A stretch of DNA of 64,000 bases from Ferrimonas aestuarii (GCF_005116665.1 NZ_SWCJ01000022.1:1-64000), one strand, 5' to 3'. Numbered from the stretch's first letter, positions 16,043 to 25,695 are shown. Numbers and translations are program-made. The notes: generated by a model not told the origin, from the sequence alone.

Positions 16043-17092
16043 TCAAAGGTGTTCGCTAAGTTCGGTCAGCAGTTTTTCCGTCGGTGCCGCCAAACCCAGT
16101 TGTCCAGGGGCGTCTATATCGACCCATTGGCTTGGCTGTTGCTGCACCTGGGCGGGCTTACTGCTTAGTTTTACCACCACTGGCTGGATGTGTAGGTGGT
16201 AGTGGCTAAAGGTGTGGCGAAACTTTTCAAGCTTAACTTGTGTGCCGTTAATGCCCTGCTGAGCAAGGTAGTCATTGGCTTGTGCTTGGGTATCAAATTG
16301 GGGGAAACACCACAGGCCTCCCCAGATGCCAGAAGCGGGTCGTTGCTGCAGTAATACGGTATCGCCATCCACTAGCAGTAGCTGCAAGCAGTGCTTCTCG
16401 GGCTTGTCTTTTTTTGGTTTCTTGCCGGGGTATAAACTCGGGTCACCTAACTCGAAACCGATGCAGTCGTCGGCCACCGGGCACAACTGACATTTGGGTT
16501 TGCTGCGGGTGCAGATCATCGCTCCCAGATCCATCATCGCCTGATTGTAGGCTTCGATCTCTTTGGCTGGTGTTCGCTTTTCTGTGAGTTGCCACAGCTG
16601 ATTTTCAACGGTTTTCACCCCAGGCCAGCCGTCGATGGCTTGGTGGCGAGCCAGTACCCGTTTGACGTTGCCATCAAGAATTGGGTGGTGTTGGCCTAAA
16701 GAGAGTGACAGTACCGCACCGGCGGTAGAGCGGCCGATGCCAGGAAGGGCCAGTACCTGCTCAAAATCGGTAGGGAATTCACCGTTATGGTCAGTGACAA
16801 TCTTTTTGGCGGCCGCGTGTAGGTTGCGGGCGCGGGCGTAATAGCCCAAACCAGTCCAAAGGTGCAGTACTTCATCTTGCTCTGCGGCAGCCAACAACTC
16901 GACGCAGGGGAAGCGTTCCATGAATTTCAGGTAGTAGGGGATCACGGTTGTGACCTGAGTTTGTTGCAACATAATTTCCGAGACCCATACTTTGTACGGG
17001 GTCTTCTGCTGCTGCCAAGGCAGCGATTTGCGCCCGGCGATTCGATACCAATCTACCACCCGCTGGGAAAATGGTTTCGGCTTCGCTTCCAT
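16043..17092 (-). CDS. mutY: A/G-specific adenine DNA glycosylase MutY
   Basis: The 349-residue protein has the HhH-GPD glycosylase fold with SEIMLQQTQV (the catalytic glutamate), LPGIGRSTAGAV for the helix-hairpin-helix and ILDGNVKRVLAR for the catalytic aspartate. The cluster loop is C-X6-C-X2-C-X5-C (CTRSKPKCQLCPVADDC). A C-terminal NUDIX-like domain (about 225-345) recognises 8-oxoG. It removes adenine opposite 8-oxoguanine. It is divergent from trmB and precedes yggX. Confidence 0.98.
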   Translation of the reverse strand: MEAKPKPFSQRVVDWYRIAGRKSLPWQQQKTPYKVWVSEIMLQQTQVTTVIPYYLKFMERFPCVELLAAAEQDEVLHLWTGLGYYARARNLHAAAKKIVTDHNGEFPTDFEQVLALPGIGRSTAGAVLSLSLGQHHPILDGNVKRVLARHQAIDGWPGVKTVENQLWQLTEKRTPAKEIEAYNQAMMDLGAMICTRSKPKCQLCPVADDCIGFELGDPSLYPGKKPKKDKPEKHCLQLLLVDGDTVLLQQRPASGIWGGLWCFPQFDTQAQANDYLAQQGINGTQVKLEKFRHTFSHYHLHIQPVVVKLSSKPAQVQQQPSQWVDIDAPGQLGLAAPTEKLLTELSEHL

Positions 17093-17170
17093 CGATTATC
17101 TACCTAAATTACAATTACCGCTTTTTGGCGCCACAGTGTAACGCCTGCGGCAACCAGCGAGAAGGTTGAA

Positions 17171-17881
17171 ATGACTGAAGAGCAAAAGCCTGAGCTGCCT
17201 GAGGGTAAGCACATTCGTCGGATTAAGTCCTACGTAAAGCGCGAAGGTCGCATGACTAAAGGTCAAGCGCGCGCAATGGAAGAGTACTGGCCAACCATGG
17301 GGTTGACCCATGAGCAGGGCATGATCGACATGGCTGAAGTATTCGGCCGCAGTGCCCCAGTGGTACTGGAGATTGGCTTTGGTATGGGTAAGTCTCTGGT
17401 CGAGATGGCCGCCGCTGAACAGGACAAGAACTTCATCGGTGTTGAAGTGCACGGTCCGGGCGTGGGTGCCTGCCTGCTGTCTGCTGAAGAGCAGAACGTA
17501 AAAAACCTGCGTGTGTATGAGCACGATGCGGTTGAGGTTCTGGCAGACTGCATCCCAGATGAGTCGTTGGATCGGGTACAACTGTACTTCCCTGATCCTT
17601 GGCACAAGAAGCGTCACCATAAGCGCCGTATTGTGCAGCCTGAATTTATTGAAGCGATTCGTAAAAAGCTTAAGCCAGGCGGTCTATTCCATATGGCGAC
17701 CGATTGGGAGCATTATGCTGAGCACATGCTGGTAGAGATGAACGAAGCCCCAGGCTTTACCAATACTGCCGAGCAGGACTTTGTACCGCGTCCGGATTTC
17801 CGTCCGCTGACTAAATTTGAAGCTCGTGGCCAACGTTTGGGCCACGGTGTTTGGGATCTTATTTTCGCACGTAGCGAATAG
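17171..17881 (+). CDS. trmB: tRNA (guanine-N7)-methyltransferase
   Basis: The 236-residue protein has the Rossmann methyltransferase fold with SAM loop VVLEIGFGMGKSLVEMA (about 59-75) and the family motif YFPDPWHKKRHHKRR (about 138-152). It methylates G46 of tRNAs. It starts a short plus-strand cluster with yggL (11 bases apart) and glsB, divergent from mutY. Confidence 0.97.
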   Translation: MTEEQKPELPEGKHIRRIKSYVKREGRMTKGQARAMEEYWPTMGLTHEQGMIDMAEVFGRSAPVVLEIGFGMGKSLVEMAAAEQDKNFIGVEVHGPGVGACLLSAEEQNVKNLRVYEHDAVEVLADCIPDESLDRVQLYFPDPWHKKRHHKRRIVQPEFIEAIRKKLKPGGLFHMATDWEHYAEHMLVEMNEAPGFTNTAEQDFVPRPDFRPLTKFEARGQRLGHGVWDLIFARSE

Positions 17882-17892
17882 GAGAAAATCGC

Positions 17893-18234
17893 ATGACCAA
17901 CATTCCAGCCGCTAAGAACCGTAGCCGTCGTCTTCGTAAGAAACTGCGTGTAGATGAGTTCCAAGAGTTGGGTTTCGACCTAGCTTGGGTATTTAACGAA
18001 GAGGTTAGCGAAGAGCAGATCGATGCCATCGTTGATCAGATGATTGATGAAGTGATCGAACCGATGCAGCTGGGTTTCTCCGGTGGCGGCCACAAGTCAT
18101 GGGACGGCATCGTGTGTACCCAGAAGCTGGGCAAATGCACCGAAGAGCACCGTCAGGCACTGGAAAGCTTCTTCAAAGACAAGCCTGTCTCTGAAGTGAA
18201 AACCTCCGAGCTATACGACGTCTGGTGGGGTTAA
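17893..18234 (+). CDS. yggL: YggL family (DUF469) 50S-associated protein
   Basis: The 113-residue basic-then-acidic protein begins with an RSRRLRKKLRVDEFQELGF segment, conserved in YggL. YggL is a small protein reported to associate with the large ribosomal subunit; its exact role is unclear. A GGAG precedes the ATG at 17893, and the TAA stop overlaps the glsB start. Confidence 0.93.
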   Translation: MTNIPAAKNRSRRLRKKLRVDEFQELGFDLAWVFNEEVSEEQIDAIVDQMIDEVIEPMQLGFSGGGHKSWDGIVCTQKLGKCTEEHRQALESFFKDKPVSEVKTSELYDVWWG

Positions 18235-19148
18235 TGCCTGATAAGGCGTTGCTGCAGAGCATCCATGAGGAGGCTCTGCCTCTGCTGGGGCAGGGACACG
18301 TTGCCGACTACATCCCCGCTCTGGCCGAGGTTCCACCAGATAGGTTGGGCATCGCCATCTGCACCGCCGAAGGTGGTGTGATTGGTGCTGGAGATTACCT
18401 AGAGCCATTCTCGATTCAGAGTATTTCTAAGGTGTTCTCTCTAGTGCAGGCGATGACCATCTACGATGAGAGTGAGATGTGGACTCGTGTGGGCAAAGAG
18501 CCTTCAGGAGACCCGTTTAACTCTTTGGTTCAATTGGAGTTTGAACACGGCATCCCCCGTAACCCCTTCATTAATGCTGGGGCGCTTGTGGTGTCTGACA
18601 TGCTTCAAGGGCGACTGTCGGCACCCAAGCAACGTATGCTTGAGTTGGTGCGTGACCTCTCCGGTAACCCCAACATCTGTTCAGATAAAGTGGTAGCAAA
18701 GTCGGAGTACGATCACTCTGCTCGCAATGCGGCCATCTGCTATTTGATGAAGTCATTCGGCAATTTCGAGAACAATGTGGATGATGTAATGAAGAGTTAC
18801 TTCAACCACTGTGCCATTCGCATGAGCTGTGCCGATCTAGCGAGAGCGTTCTTCTTCCTAGCGAACCAAGGGGTTTGTTTAGGGGGGCGCCGCTTAATCG
18901 GAGAGCGTCAAAGTAAGCAGATCAATGCTTTGCTGGCGACCAGTGGCCTTTACGATGGCGCGGGTGAGTTCGCTTATCGTGTTGGTATGCCAGGAAAAAG
19001 TGGCGTTGGCGGCGGCATTGTTGCTGTGGTTCCCGGTGAGCTGAGTGTGTGCGTTTGGTCTCCTGAGCTGGATGAGTCAGGTAACTCTCTAGCTGGAACC
19101 CGCATGCTGGAACTGCTCTCTAAGCGTTTAGGCCGCTCCATCTTCTGA
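18234..19148 (+). CDS. glsB: glutaminase
   Basis: The 304-residue protein belongs to the serine-dependent beta-lactamase-like glutaminases, with FSIQSISKVF (the S-x-x-K catalytic pair, about 64-67), NPFINAGALV and GKSGVGGGIVAVVPG. It hydrolyses glutamine to glutamate and ammonia. I chose the ATG at 18234, overlapping the yggL stop by one base; the upstream GTG in frame adds three residues only. Confidence 0.97.
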   Translation: MPDKALLQSIHEEALPLLGQGHVADYIPALAEVPPDRLGIAICTAEGGVIGAGDYLEPFSIQSISKVFSLVQAMTIYDESEMWTRVGKEPSGDPFNSLVQLEFEHGIPRNPFINAGALVVSDMLQGRLSAPKQRMLELVRDLSGNPNICSDKVVAKSEYDHSARNAAICYLMKSFGNFENNVDDVMKSYFNHCAIRMSCADLARAFFFLANQGVCLGGRRLIGERQSKQINALLATSGLYDGAGEFAYRVGMPGKSGVGGGIVAVVPGELSVCVWSPELDESGNSLAGTRMLELLSKRLGRSIF

Positions 19149-19152
19149 TATT

Positions 19153-19179
19153 CAATACCACCACTTTGTGGTGGTATTG
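19153..19179 (+). terminator. perfect hairpin after glsB
   Basis: CAATACCACCAC and GTGGTGGTATTG form a 12-bp perfect stem with a TTT loop, starting 5 bases after the glsB stop. No T run follows, so this may be a 3'-end stabiliser or a Rho-assisted stop. Confidence 0.5.
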
Positions 19180-19311
19180 ACCACTCCCCAAAATCTCTTC
19201 TCTAAGAGCCATTGATTTAAAACTCAATTTTTTCAAGCATTTAACTATTTTTGTCGATATTGGCCTGATCTTCGCATCCAAGTAATCAGAATGATTTCAA
19301 GGAGCTTAACC

Positions 19312-20127
19312 ATGACCACCACTCGATTGTTCACCATTTCAGTACTTGGCTGTGCCCTATGGATGCCGTTGGCCGCCAATGCGTCAGATATCAACTGTGA
19401 CATCAATTTTAATCACGACTTGATTGTTTCTGAGAACAGTCTGGAAGTTCGTGATGAGGGCAAAGTGCTCTATCGCTTCGATGACCATAACCTACTTGTG
19501 GATGGCAAAACCGTTGATCTTAGCTCTCAACAATACAACAGCATGGTGGCGTTTCAGAGCCAGTTCTATGATCAGATGCCCGCTACCATGGCAGTAATTG
19601 AAGAAGCGTTAGCGGTAGCCGGTGTGGCGGTTGATGCGGTGGTTGAACACCTAAGCCAGATGGATATCGACATGTCGATGTTAGAGGGCTTTATGGATGA
19701 GCTGTCCCAATCTATTACCGAACATATTCAGCAAGATGATGGCTCCTATCGCTTGGTATCCGGTGACTTTGATAACTTCGGCGTTGGCTACGAAGGCGAG
19801 CTGGAGCAACAGATCGAAGCGGCGGTATCTCAATCTATTGGTAGCATTATGATGCAGATGGGCAGCGCCATGGTGAATGGCGAAGGGGAGACCTTCGCTA
19901 GCCAGATGGAGGCCTTTGGTGAGCGTATGGAGACCATGTCTGCCCAGATTGAGCAGGAGGTGGCACAACGTGAGCGTTCACTGGAGCAGGACGCTAACCA
20001 ACTGTGCATGAACTGGCAGGAGCTGGATAAGCTGGAGCAGGAGATGCAAAAGCAGATTCCAGAATTAAAGGCTTTCGATCTGATTCAATCCAGCGATAAC
20101 GAGCTGGCATACCGCTGGATGTGGTAA
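19312..20127 (+). CDS. yggN: YggN family (DUF2884) periplasmic protein
   Basis: The 271-residue protein has a signal peptide ending PLAANA and a mature part rich in acidic and glutamine residues, with long helices (EQQIEAAVSQSIGS and ERMETMSAQIEQEVAQRERS). It matches the DUF2884/YggN family, whose function is unknown. AAGGAG lies seven bases before the ATG at 19312, so the longer frame from 19291 was not used. It sits in the conserved trmB-yggL-glsB-yggN order. Confidence 0.9.
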   Translation: MTTTRLFTISVLGCALWMPLAANASDINCDINFNHDLIVSENSLEVRDEGKVLYRFDDHNLLVDGKTVDLSSQQYNSMVAFQSQFYDQMPATMAVIEEALAVAGVAVDAVVEHLSQMDIDMSMLEGFMDELSQSITEHIQQDDGSYRLVSGDFDNFGVGYEGELEQQIEAAVSQSIGSIMMQMGSAMVNGEGETFASQMEAFGERMETMSAQIEQEVAQRERSLEQDANQLCMNWQELDKLEQEMQKQIPELKAFDLIQSSDNELAYRWMW

Positions 20128-20177
20128 CTCAGATAACTGATTTCCCTAGCAGTACTTTATGACTGCGATGTGCGTTT

Positions 20178-20220
20178 GGCGACACAGACACGAATTTTTC
20201 GTTAGTGTGTCGCCTTTTTT
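20178..20220 (+). terminator. Rho-independent terminator of yggN
   Basis: A long stem (GGCGACACA paired with TGTGTCGCC, extended by ACGAA / TTCGT) is followed by T6 and a second T tract. Confidence 0.85.
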
Positions 20221-20333
20221 GTCTTTTTTTGTGAACAATCAAAACTGCATCTCTTTGTACTGACCCGCTTTAGGGGTAGAGTATCGCCTATCAAGCCACC
20301 CATTATTCGAAGTGGCAGCTTCTGGAGATGCCC

Positions 20334-21263
20334 ATGCGTGAACTGTTAGAGCCCATTGTTATCTTTACCCACGTGGTCCGAGCCCAAGGTTTTTCGGCGG
20401 CGGCACGGCGGTTAGGGATCTCGAAATCCAAAGTAAGTAGCCAAGTGAGTATGTTAGAGCAGCAGATGGGGGTGCAGCTGGTACAGCGAACAACCCGCTC
20501 TCTAAGCCTTACTGAAGCTGGTGAGACTCTCTATCGTCATGGAGAGTCGATCATTCGGGAGGTGGACTCGGCAGTGGCCAACGTACAGAGCTTGCACCAT
20601 GAGATCCGTGGTGTACTGCGCGTAGGCATGACCCAAGCGTTTGGCTCTATGCACCTGATGCCCCTTATCCCTGAATTTATGTCCAGATACCCGAACCTAG
20701 AGCTGGAGATAAGCTTCCTCGATCACAAAGTAGATGTGGTGAATGAAGGGCTAGACCTGCTGCTTACCATGTCAGAGCAACTGCCTCTGGGTATGGTTGC
20801 CCGCCCATTGATGGATTGCCGTTTCGTATTGGTAGCATCCCCTGATTACTTGGCTAAGCACGGCGTACCGAACAACCCTGAAGAGCTGGTGACTCATAAC
20901 TGCTTGGTCTATAAGAGCGAATGGTATGAACACGCAGTGTGGGAGTTCAAACGGGGCTCTGAGGAGAAGAAGATCCCAGTGAAGGGCAACTACCGTGTTG
21001 ATGATGCACCAGCGCTCAAAGAGGTGGCTAAGAAGGGGCTAGGCATTGTTTATCTCTCGACTTACCTGCTAGAAGATGAGATTCGCGAAGGGGAGCTTAT
21101 CCCCATTATGACGGAGTGGAGCCTCAACCATCCATTGGCGCTGCAAGCGGTTTACCCTCGCAGACAGAACCTTGCTCCTAAAGTGCGTGCCTTCACCGAT
21201 TTTGTGAAGGAGAGCTTGGGAGAGGTACCGCCTTGGGATAGAAAATTAGCCCTTATTTTGTAG
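20334..21263 (+). CDS. LysR family transcriptional regulator
   Basis: The 309-residue protein has an N-terminal LysR winged helix (about 5-62, with FSAAARRLGISKSKVSSQVSMLEQ) and a periplasmic-binding-like effector domain (about 90-295). It resembles the CrgA/YafC-type group with a degenerate effector region. No divergent partner gene is adjacent, so no target is suggested. The ATG at 20334 is six bases after GGAG; the ATG at 20328 overlaps that Shine-Dalgarno sequence. Confidence 0.92.
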   Translation: MRELLEPIVIFTHVVRAQGFSAAARRLGISKSKVSSQVSMLEQQMGVQLVQRTTRSLSLTEAGETLYRHGESIIREVDSAVANVQSLHHEIRGVLRVGMTQAFGSMHLMPLIPEFMSRYPNLELEISFLDHKVDVVNEGLDLLLTMSEQLPLGMVARPLMDCRFVLVASPDYLAKHGVPNNPEELVTHNCLVYKSEWYEHAVWEFKRGSEEKKIPVKGNYRVDDAPALKEVAKKGLGIVYLSTYLLEDEIREGELIPIMTEWSLNHPLALQAVYPRRQNLAPKVRAFTDFVKESLGEVPPWDRKLALIL

Positions 21264-21583
21264 TGGATATAGGAAACATCGTTTTCAAATATGAACAATC
21301 ACTCGGTACTGGGATTCAAAAATAGTTAAGTCATTGAATTTAAACTGATTGATTAATGTTCAAATACTGGTGTTGGTTAATGTGTTGTTATGGTTAAGTG
21401 AGCATTTTAACCACAGAGAACTTGCCAATTGTTCTGATAGGAATACAATGCAGTTGTCGGTTGAGATTGAGTTTTTCAGAATTGACCCCTCTGGGAAACA
21501 AGCCATTCAAGATCGCCGACCTGATGGTTTTAACCTCGCGGTTCACTATCAGCGGATTATTGAAATCCATCATCTGGAATTTT

Positions 21584-21609
21584 GGCCCCGGTCGGATCCG
21601 GGGCATTTT
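21584..21609 (+). terminator. terminator-like hairpin inside the unexplained stretch
   Basis: GCCCCGG and CCGGGGC pair around TCGGAT and are followed by ATTTTTC. It is about 320 bases beyond the LysR stop and could end either that transcript or an unannotated one. Confidence 0.6.
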
Positions 21610-21732
21610 TCAGCGGCAGGAATACCACTCTGTACCCTACAAAATAAAGAGCAAAATAAGCTCTGGAGCGGTAGCCGGGCGATGGGCAGCGTCAAAATAA
21701 AAACAAAGTAGCCCAACATAATAAAAAGAAAT

Positions 21733-21759
21733 GGGAGAGCCGAAAGGCTCTCCCTTTTT
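21733..21759. terminator. Rho-independent terminator between LysR region and DUF885 gene
   Basis: GGGAGAGCC and GGCTCTCCC form a 9-bp stem with a GAAA loop and T5 on the plus strand. An A-rich flank on the other side makes it partly bidirectional, so it may also end the DUF885 transcript. Confidence 0.85.
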
Positions 21760-21828
21760 CTTATCTGCCTTTTGGCCAAGGCGTCGGTTAAGGGGAACGA
21801 TGACGGCCGAAACCGCCACCGTAATCAG

Positions 21829-23691
21829 TTACAACCTAACGCTGTCTACCCAATTATTGACCTGCTGTTCCAGTACATTAAGGGGCAATGGTCCGTTTCC
21901 GAGAACAGTGTCATGGAACCCCTTGAGCTCGAATTGATCTCCCAGTTGCTGTTTCGCCTGCTCTCTTAGCTCTAAGATCTTGATCATTCCAACTTTATAG
22001 GCTGTTGCCTGAGATGGCATCACGATGTAGCGCTCAATGGCTTTAACGATGTCACCTTCAGGATTGGGGGTGTTTTTGGCCAAGTAATCGATGGCTTGCT
22101 CACGTGTCCAGCGCTTGGCATGAATACCGGTATCCACCACCAGACGGCAGGCTCGCCACAGCTCCATGGCTAGGCGACCAAAGTCAGAGTAGGGGTCTTG
22201 GTAAAAGCCCATCTCTTTTGGCAAATACTCAGAGTAGAGCCCCCAACCTTCGATGTAGGCGGTATAGCCTCCGAAGCGGCGGAATTTAGGCAGAGAATCC
22301 AGCTCTTGGGCGATGGCGATCTGCATGTGATGCCCTGGAATGCCTTCATGAAAAGCTAGGGCTTCTAGCTGATAGGTTGGCATATCGGCCATCTGGTACA
22401 GATTGGCATAGAAGAACCCTGGGCGACTGCCGTCTGGGGCAGGGCGCTGATAGAAGGCTTTGCCAGCGGATTTTTCGCGAAACGCTTCCACCTGCTTAAC
22501 TTCGAGCCCAGCTTGGGGCTTGATGCCAAATACGGAGTCTAGCTGAGCATTCATATTGCCGATGTAGTCGCTGGCCAATTGCAGGTACTGCTGTTTGCCT
22601 GCCTCGGTATCCGGCAGAATAAACTGCTTATCGGTGCGCATGAACTCAAAGAATGCCTGCAGGTCGCCTTTAAAGCCCACCTGATTCATGATCGCTCGCA
22701 TCTCATCGTGGATGCGAGCCACCTCAGACAGACCCAGTTTGTGGATCTCATCTGCGGTCATCTCCGTGGTGGTGGTGTTTTTTAGCGCTTGATTGTAGAA
22801 CGCGTCACCGTCTGGGAATTTCCAAGCACCATCATCGGTTGAAGCTTTGGATTGTAAGCGCTCACTCTCTTTTATTAGTTTGTCGTAGCCGCGCTTTACT
22901 GGGCCAGTCAGCGCCATTTGGGCGTCATTAAGTAGGGCTTGCTCTGCTTGTTGGGTGAGTTCTAGTTTGGCCACTTTATCGGAGAAATCCTGCCATAGTG
23001 TCGATGGCTGCTCACTGTCTTCAAAAGGGTAGCCTGTGATGATATTGCGACTGTCATCCAGCACGTAGGCAAACACAAATTTGGGGGCGATGATGCCGCG
23101 CTGCTCCCTGGTCTTAAGTTGGCTGATAACCTGATCAAAGCGCTTCTCGATGCCCTCTAAGCGGCTGATGTAGGCGGTGGCGTCATCAACGCTTTCGATC
23201 TGATGCTGGTTGATCAGAAACGAGGGCGTGGTGGATTGGTAACCATACATCTGGTTGACTGGGTAGCTGTGATAACGCCACTTGTAGTCTGCGATATCCT
23301 GCTCAAGCTGTTGTTTCAACAGTTGGTAGCTAAGCTTGGTTTGGCCACTCAGGGCGCTTTCATCCAGGTTGCTGAGTTTGCTTAGCTGTGCTTTTGTGCG
23401 CTCAAGTTGCTGTTGCTGATAGCCGTCGCTGAGGTCGTCCCACTTATCTTGGTCTTTCTTGATGCCAAGGTAGGTTTGAAATACGGGACTGGCCATCACA
23501 TCTTCCATAAAAAACTGTTCAAACAGCGCTTCTGCGGCGGCGTTATCACTTTGTTTGGCTTGGGAAGTGGTCGACGTAGGGGCGGGCTGGCCGTGGCCTT
23601 CAGCGTGGGCAAAAGCACTTTGGCTGAAGAGTAGGGTCGCGCTGACCGCCGCGGCGGTAATTGAGTGGCGTAGGGTCACGTGTTGCTCCAT
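21829..23691 (-). CDS. DUF885 family exported metallo-hydrolase-like protein
   Basis: The 620-residue protein has a signal peptide (about 1-28, ending SAFAHA) and a full DUF885 domain. The motifs AFHEGIPGHHMQIAIAQE and YIEGWGLYSEYLPKEMG give an HEGxPGHH zinc-site pattern and a second glutamate, like M32/M3-type gluzincins. The exact substrate is unknown; peptidase activity is a family-level inference. It is a single gene, with a 262-base gap upstream that holds its promoter and an imperfect inverted repeat near 23776-23818 but no gene. Confidence 0.9.
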   Translation of the reverse strand: MEQHVTLRHSITAAAVSATLLFSQSAFAHAEGHGQPAPTSTTSQAKQSDNAAAEALFEQFFMEDVMASPVFQTYLGIKKDQDKWDDLSDGYQQQQLERTKAQLSKLSNLDESALSGQTKLSYQLLKQQLEQDIADYKWRYHSYPVNQMYGYQSTTPSFLINQHQIESVDDATAYISRLEGIEKRFDQVISQLKTREQRGIIAPKFVFAYVLDDSRNIITGYPFEDSEQPSTLWQDFSDKVAKLELTQQAEQALLNDAQMALTGPVKRGYDKLIKESERLQSKASTDDGAWKFPDGDAFYNQALKNTTTTEMTADEIHKLGLSEVARIHDEMRAIMNQVGFKGDLQAFFEFMRTDKQFILPDTEAGKQQYLQLASDYIGNMNAQLDSVFGIKPQAGLEVKQVEAFREKSAGKAFYQRPAPDGSRPGFFYANLYQMADMPTYQLEALAFHEGIPGHHMQIAIAQELDSLPKFRRFGGYTAYIEGWGLYSEYLPKEMGFYQDPYSDFGRLAMELWRACRLVVDTGIHAKRWTREQAIDYLAKNTPNPEGDIVKAIERYIVMPSQATAYKVGMIKILELREQAKQQLGDQFELKGFHDTVLGNGPLPLNVLEQQVNNWVDSVRL

Positions 23692-23953
23692 GCAGTGATC
23701 GATTTGGGGTTTATACCAACCTGAATAAATACCTGATCACTACTGCTTGCTTTAATGGGGCAACTCTTCATTGCGAGACCGATTGTTAGGGGCACTAGCA
23801 ATGGCGTCTCGCGTTTTGATTGAACCCATTTCTTGGTCGCACTAGATAGACCACTTATTTAATTAGGTTGGTTTAATCATGCATGGAGCGATAGAAAGTT
23901 TCGAATCGAAATTGTTAAAAGATCTGAATATTCGATCAACCAAGGTGTTTAAA

Positions 23954-25099
23954 CTAATCGGGCAGAAACATTGCCAGCAGTTCATTGAGGTAACGATGAC
24001 CAGTGCTGGTGAGTTGCATCTGCTCATGGTCGATGCGAATAAGCTGCTTGCGCTCGGCGTTTTTTAGCACCTCTGCCACCTGTTGCTGAGTCAGTGTGGT
24101 GCGCTCGGCCAGCTCGGTGAGTGGCATCGCCTCCATCAACCTTAGGCGATTCATGTAGTACTCAAGTGCCATATCCTCTTCGAGGACCGGGCTTTGGTTG
24201 TCCATGAAGTCCCGCGTTGGCTCTAGGTAGCCTTTTGGATGTTTTACCTTAACGGTACGCACAATCTCATTGGTTTCTGGCAAGGTGATTTTGCCGTGGG
24301 CACCGCAGCCAATGCCAAGGTAGTCACCGAAGCGCCAGTAGTTGAGGTTGTGCTCACAGCGATAGCCTGGTTTGGCCCACGCGGAGATCTCGTACTGCTG
24401 ATAACCGGCGGCTTCCAGTAGGGCTTTACCTTGTTCGAAGATCTGCCACTGGATCTCTTCGTCGGGAAGCGTAGGCGGTTTGGAAGCAAACTGGGTGTTG
24501 GGTTCAATGGTGAGCTGATACCAAGACAGGTGTGCGGTGTTGTGGGCGATGGCCTGTTTAAGATCGAATAGGGCATCGTCAACGCTTTGGTTGGGCAGTC
24601 CGTGCATCAGATCGATGTTGATTCGCTCAAAACCGGCGGCTTTGGCACTGTCGATCGCTTTGTGGGCCTGAGCATCATTGTGGATTCGACCTAAGCGCAT
24701 CAGCTTTTGAGGCTGGAAGCTCTGCACACCAATCGACAGGCGATTGACGCCCGCGAGGCGATACCCTTCGAAGCGGCCCGCTTCTAGGGTGCCTGGGTTG
24801 GCTTCCATGGTGATCTCAATGTGGTCTTCAAACCCCAACTGCTGCTCGACCCCTTGAAGTAATCTGTCGATGCCGACGGCGGAGATCAGCGAAGGGGTGC
24901 CACCGCCAATGAAGATGCTGGCCAGCTTACGCCCTTTGGCAAGATGAGCGTCTTTGGCAAGGTCTTCAAGGAGCGCACTGATGTAGTCCGCTTCTGGTAT
25001 CTCTCCCTTGCGACCATGGGAGTTAAAGTCGCAGTAGGGGCACTTCTGCTCACACCACGGAATGTGGATGTAAAGCGACAGCGGTGGCAACTTCATCAT
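23954..25099 (-). CDS. hemW: radical SAM haem chaperone HemW
   Basis: The 381-residue protein has the radical-SAM cluster CEQKCPYCDF (CX3CX2C, about 16-23) and the HemW-specific HNLNYWRFGDYLGIGCGAHG block. HemW proteins insert haem into client proteins and lack the extra cysteine of true HemN. Its start overlaps the rdgB stop by one base (TAATG). It ends the minus-strand cluster yggS-proC-yggT-yggU-DUF4426-rdgB-hemW, an order conserved in Shewanella and relatives. Confidence 0.96.
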   Translation of the reverse strand: MMKLPPLSLYIHIPWCEQKCPYCDFNSHGRKGEIPEADYISALLEDLAKDAHLAKGRKLASIFIGGGTPSLISAVGIDRLLQGVEQQLGFEDHIEITMEANPGTLEAGRFEGYRLAGVNRLSIGVQSFQPQKLMRLGRIHNDAQAHKAIDSAKAAGFERINIDLMHGLPNQSVDDALFDLKQAIAHNTAHLSWYQLTIEPNTQFASKPPTLPDEEIQWQIFEQGKALLEAAGYQQYEISAWAKPGYRCEHNLNYWRFGDYLGIGCGAHGKITLPETNEIVRTVKVKHPKGYLEPTRDFMDNQSPVLEEDMALEYYMNRLRLMEAMPLTELAERTTLTQQQVAEVLKNAERKQLIRIDHEQMQLTSTGHRYLNELLAMFLPD

Positions 25100-25695
25100 T
25101 AGATAATGCCTTGTTCTTTCATGGCATCCAGCAACAGTTTCATCGCTTTACCGCGATGGCTGAGGCGGTTTTTGGTGTCGGCGTCCATCTCGGCGGCGCT
25201 ACGGGTATCGCCACGAACCTGAAATACCGGGTCGTAACCATGGCCTTGTTCACCTCGGGCGTGATCCAAGATCTCACCTTCCCAGCTTGCCTGGCAGATG
25301 ATTGGGGTTGGATCTTCGCTATGGCGCATGAATACCAATACGCATTGGAAGCGGGCGCTGCGGTCGGCTTTACCTTCCATCTCAATCAGCAATTTGCGCC
25401 AGTTGTTCTCAGCATTTGAGGGTTCCCCTGCAAAACGAGCCGAGTAGATCCCAGGCTTGCCGTTTAGGGCGTCCACTTCGATACCTGAGTCGTCAGCGAT
25501 GGCTGGAAGTCCAGTGGCCTTGGCGGCGTTACGAGCTTTGATGATGGCGTTTTCAACGAAGGTTAAACCATCTTCGATGGCTTCAGGGACGTTGAATTCA
25601 CTTTGAGGGGAAACCTGAATCGGGAAGTCAGCCAGTAGGGTGGCGAACTCTTTAACCTTGCCGGCATTACCGGTGGCCAGAACAATCTTTTTCAT
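25099..25695 (-). CDS. rdgB: XTP/dITP diphosphatase RdgB
   Basis: The 198-residue protein has the Ham1/RdgB hallmarks LATGNAGKVKEF at the N-terminus, ADDSGIEVDALNGKPGIYSAR and LSHRGKAMK at the C-terminus. It hydrolyses non-canonical purine triphosphates such as XTP and ITP. The ATG at 25695 matches the family start; the upstream frame extension was discarded. The stop overlaps hemW. Confidence 0.97.
   Translation of the reverse strand: MKKIVLATGNAGKVKEFATLLADFPIQVSPQSEFNVPEAIEDGLTFVENAIIKARNAAKATGLPAIADDSGIEVDALNGKPGIYSARFAGEPSNAENNWRKLLIEMEGKADRSARFQCVLVFMRHSEDPTPIICQASWEGEILDHARGEQGHGYDPVFQVRGDTRSAAEMDADTKNRLSHRGKAMKLLLDAMKEQGII

Larger units (their letters stand above)
21264..21828. other. 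565-base stretch without a recognisable gene, two hairpins
   Basis: No recognisable gene lies between the LysR gene and the DUF885 gene. Frames of 60-120 residues exist on both strands but none has a good ribosome-binding site or family resemblance. Two terminator-like hairpins (21584-21609 and 21733-21759) suggest that one or two short transcripts end here. A remnant gene or a small RNA is possible. Confidence 0.45.

Noticed and set aside
23776..23818. Imperfect inverted repeat GCGAGAC...GTCTCGC before the DUF885 gene
   Set aside because: The arms are short, the loop is long and no T tract follows; it may be chance.
23879..24067. 62-codon frame downstream of hemW on the plus strand
   Set aside because: It runs into the antisense of hemW, has no ribosome-binding site and no recognisable domain.
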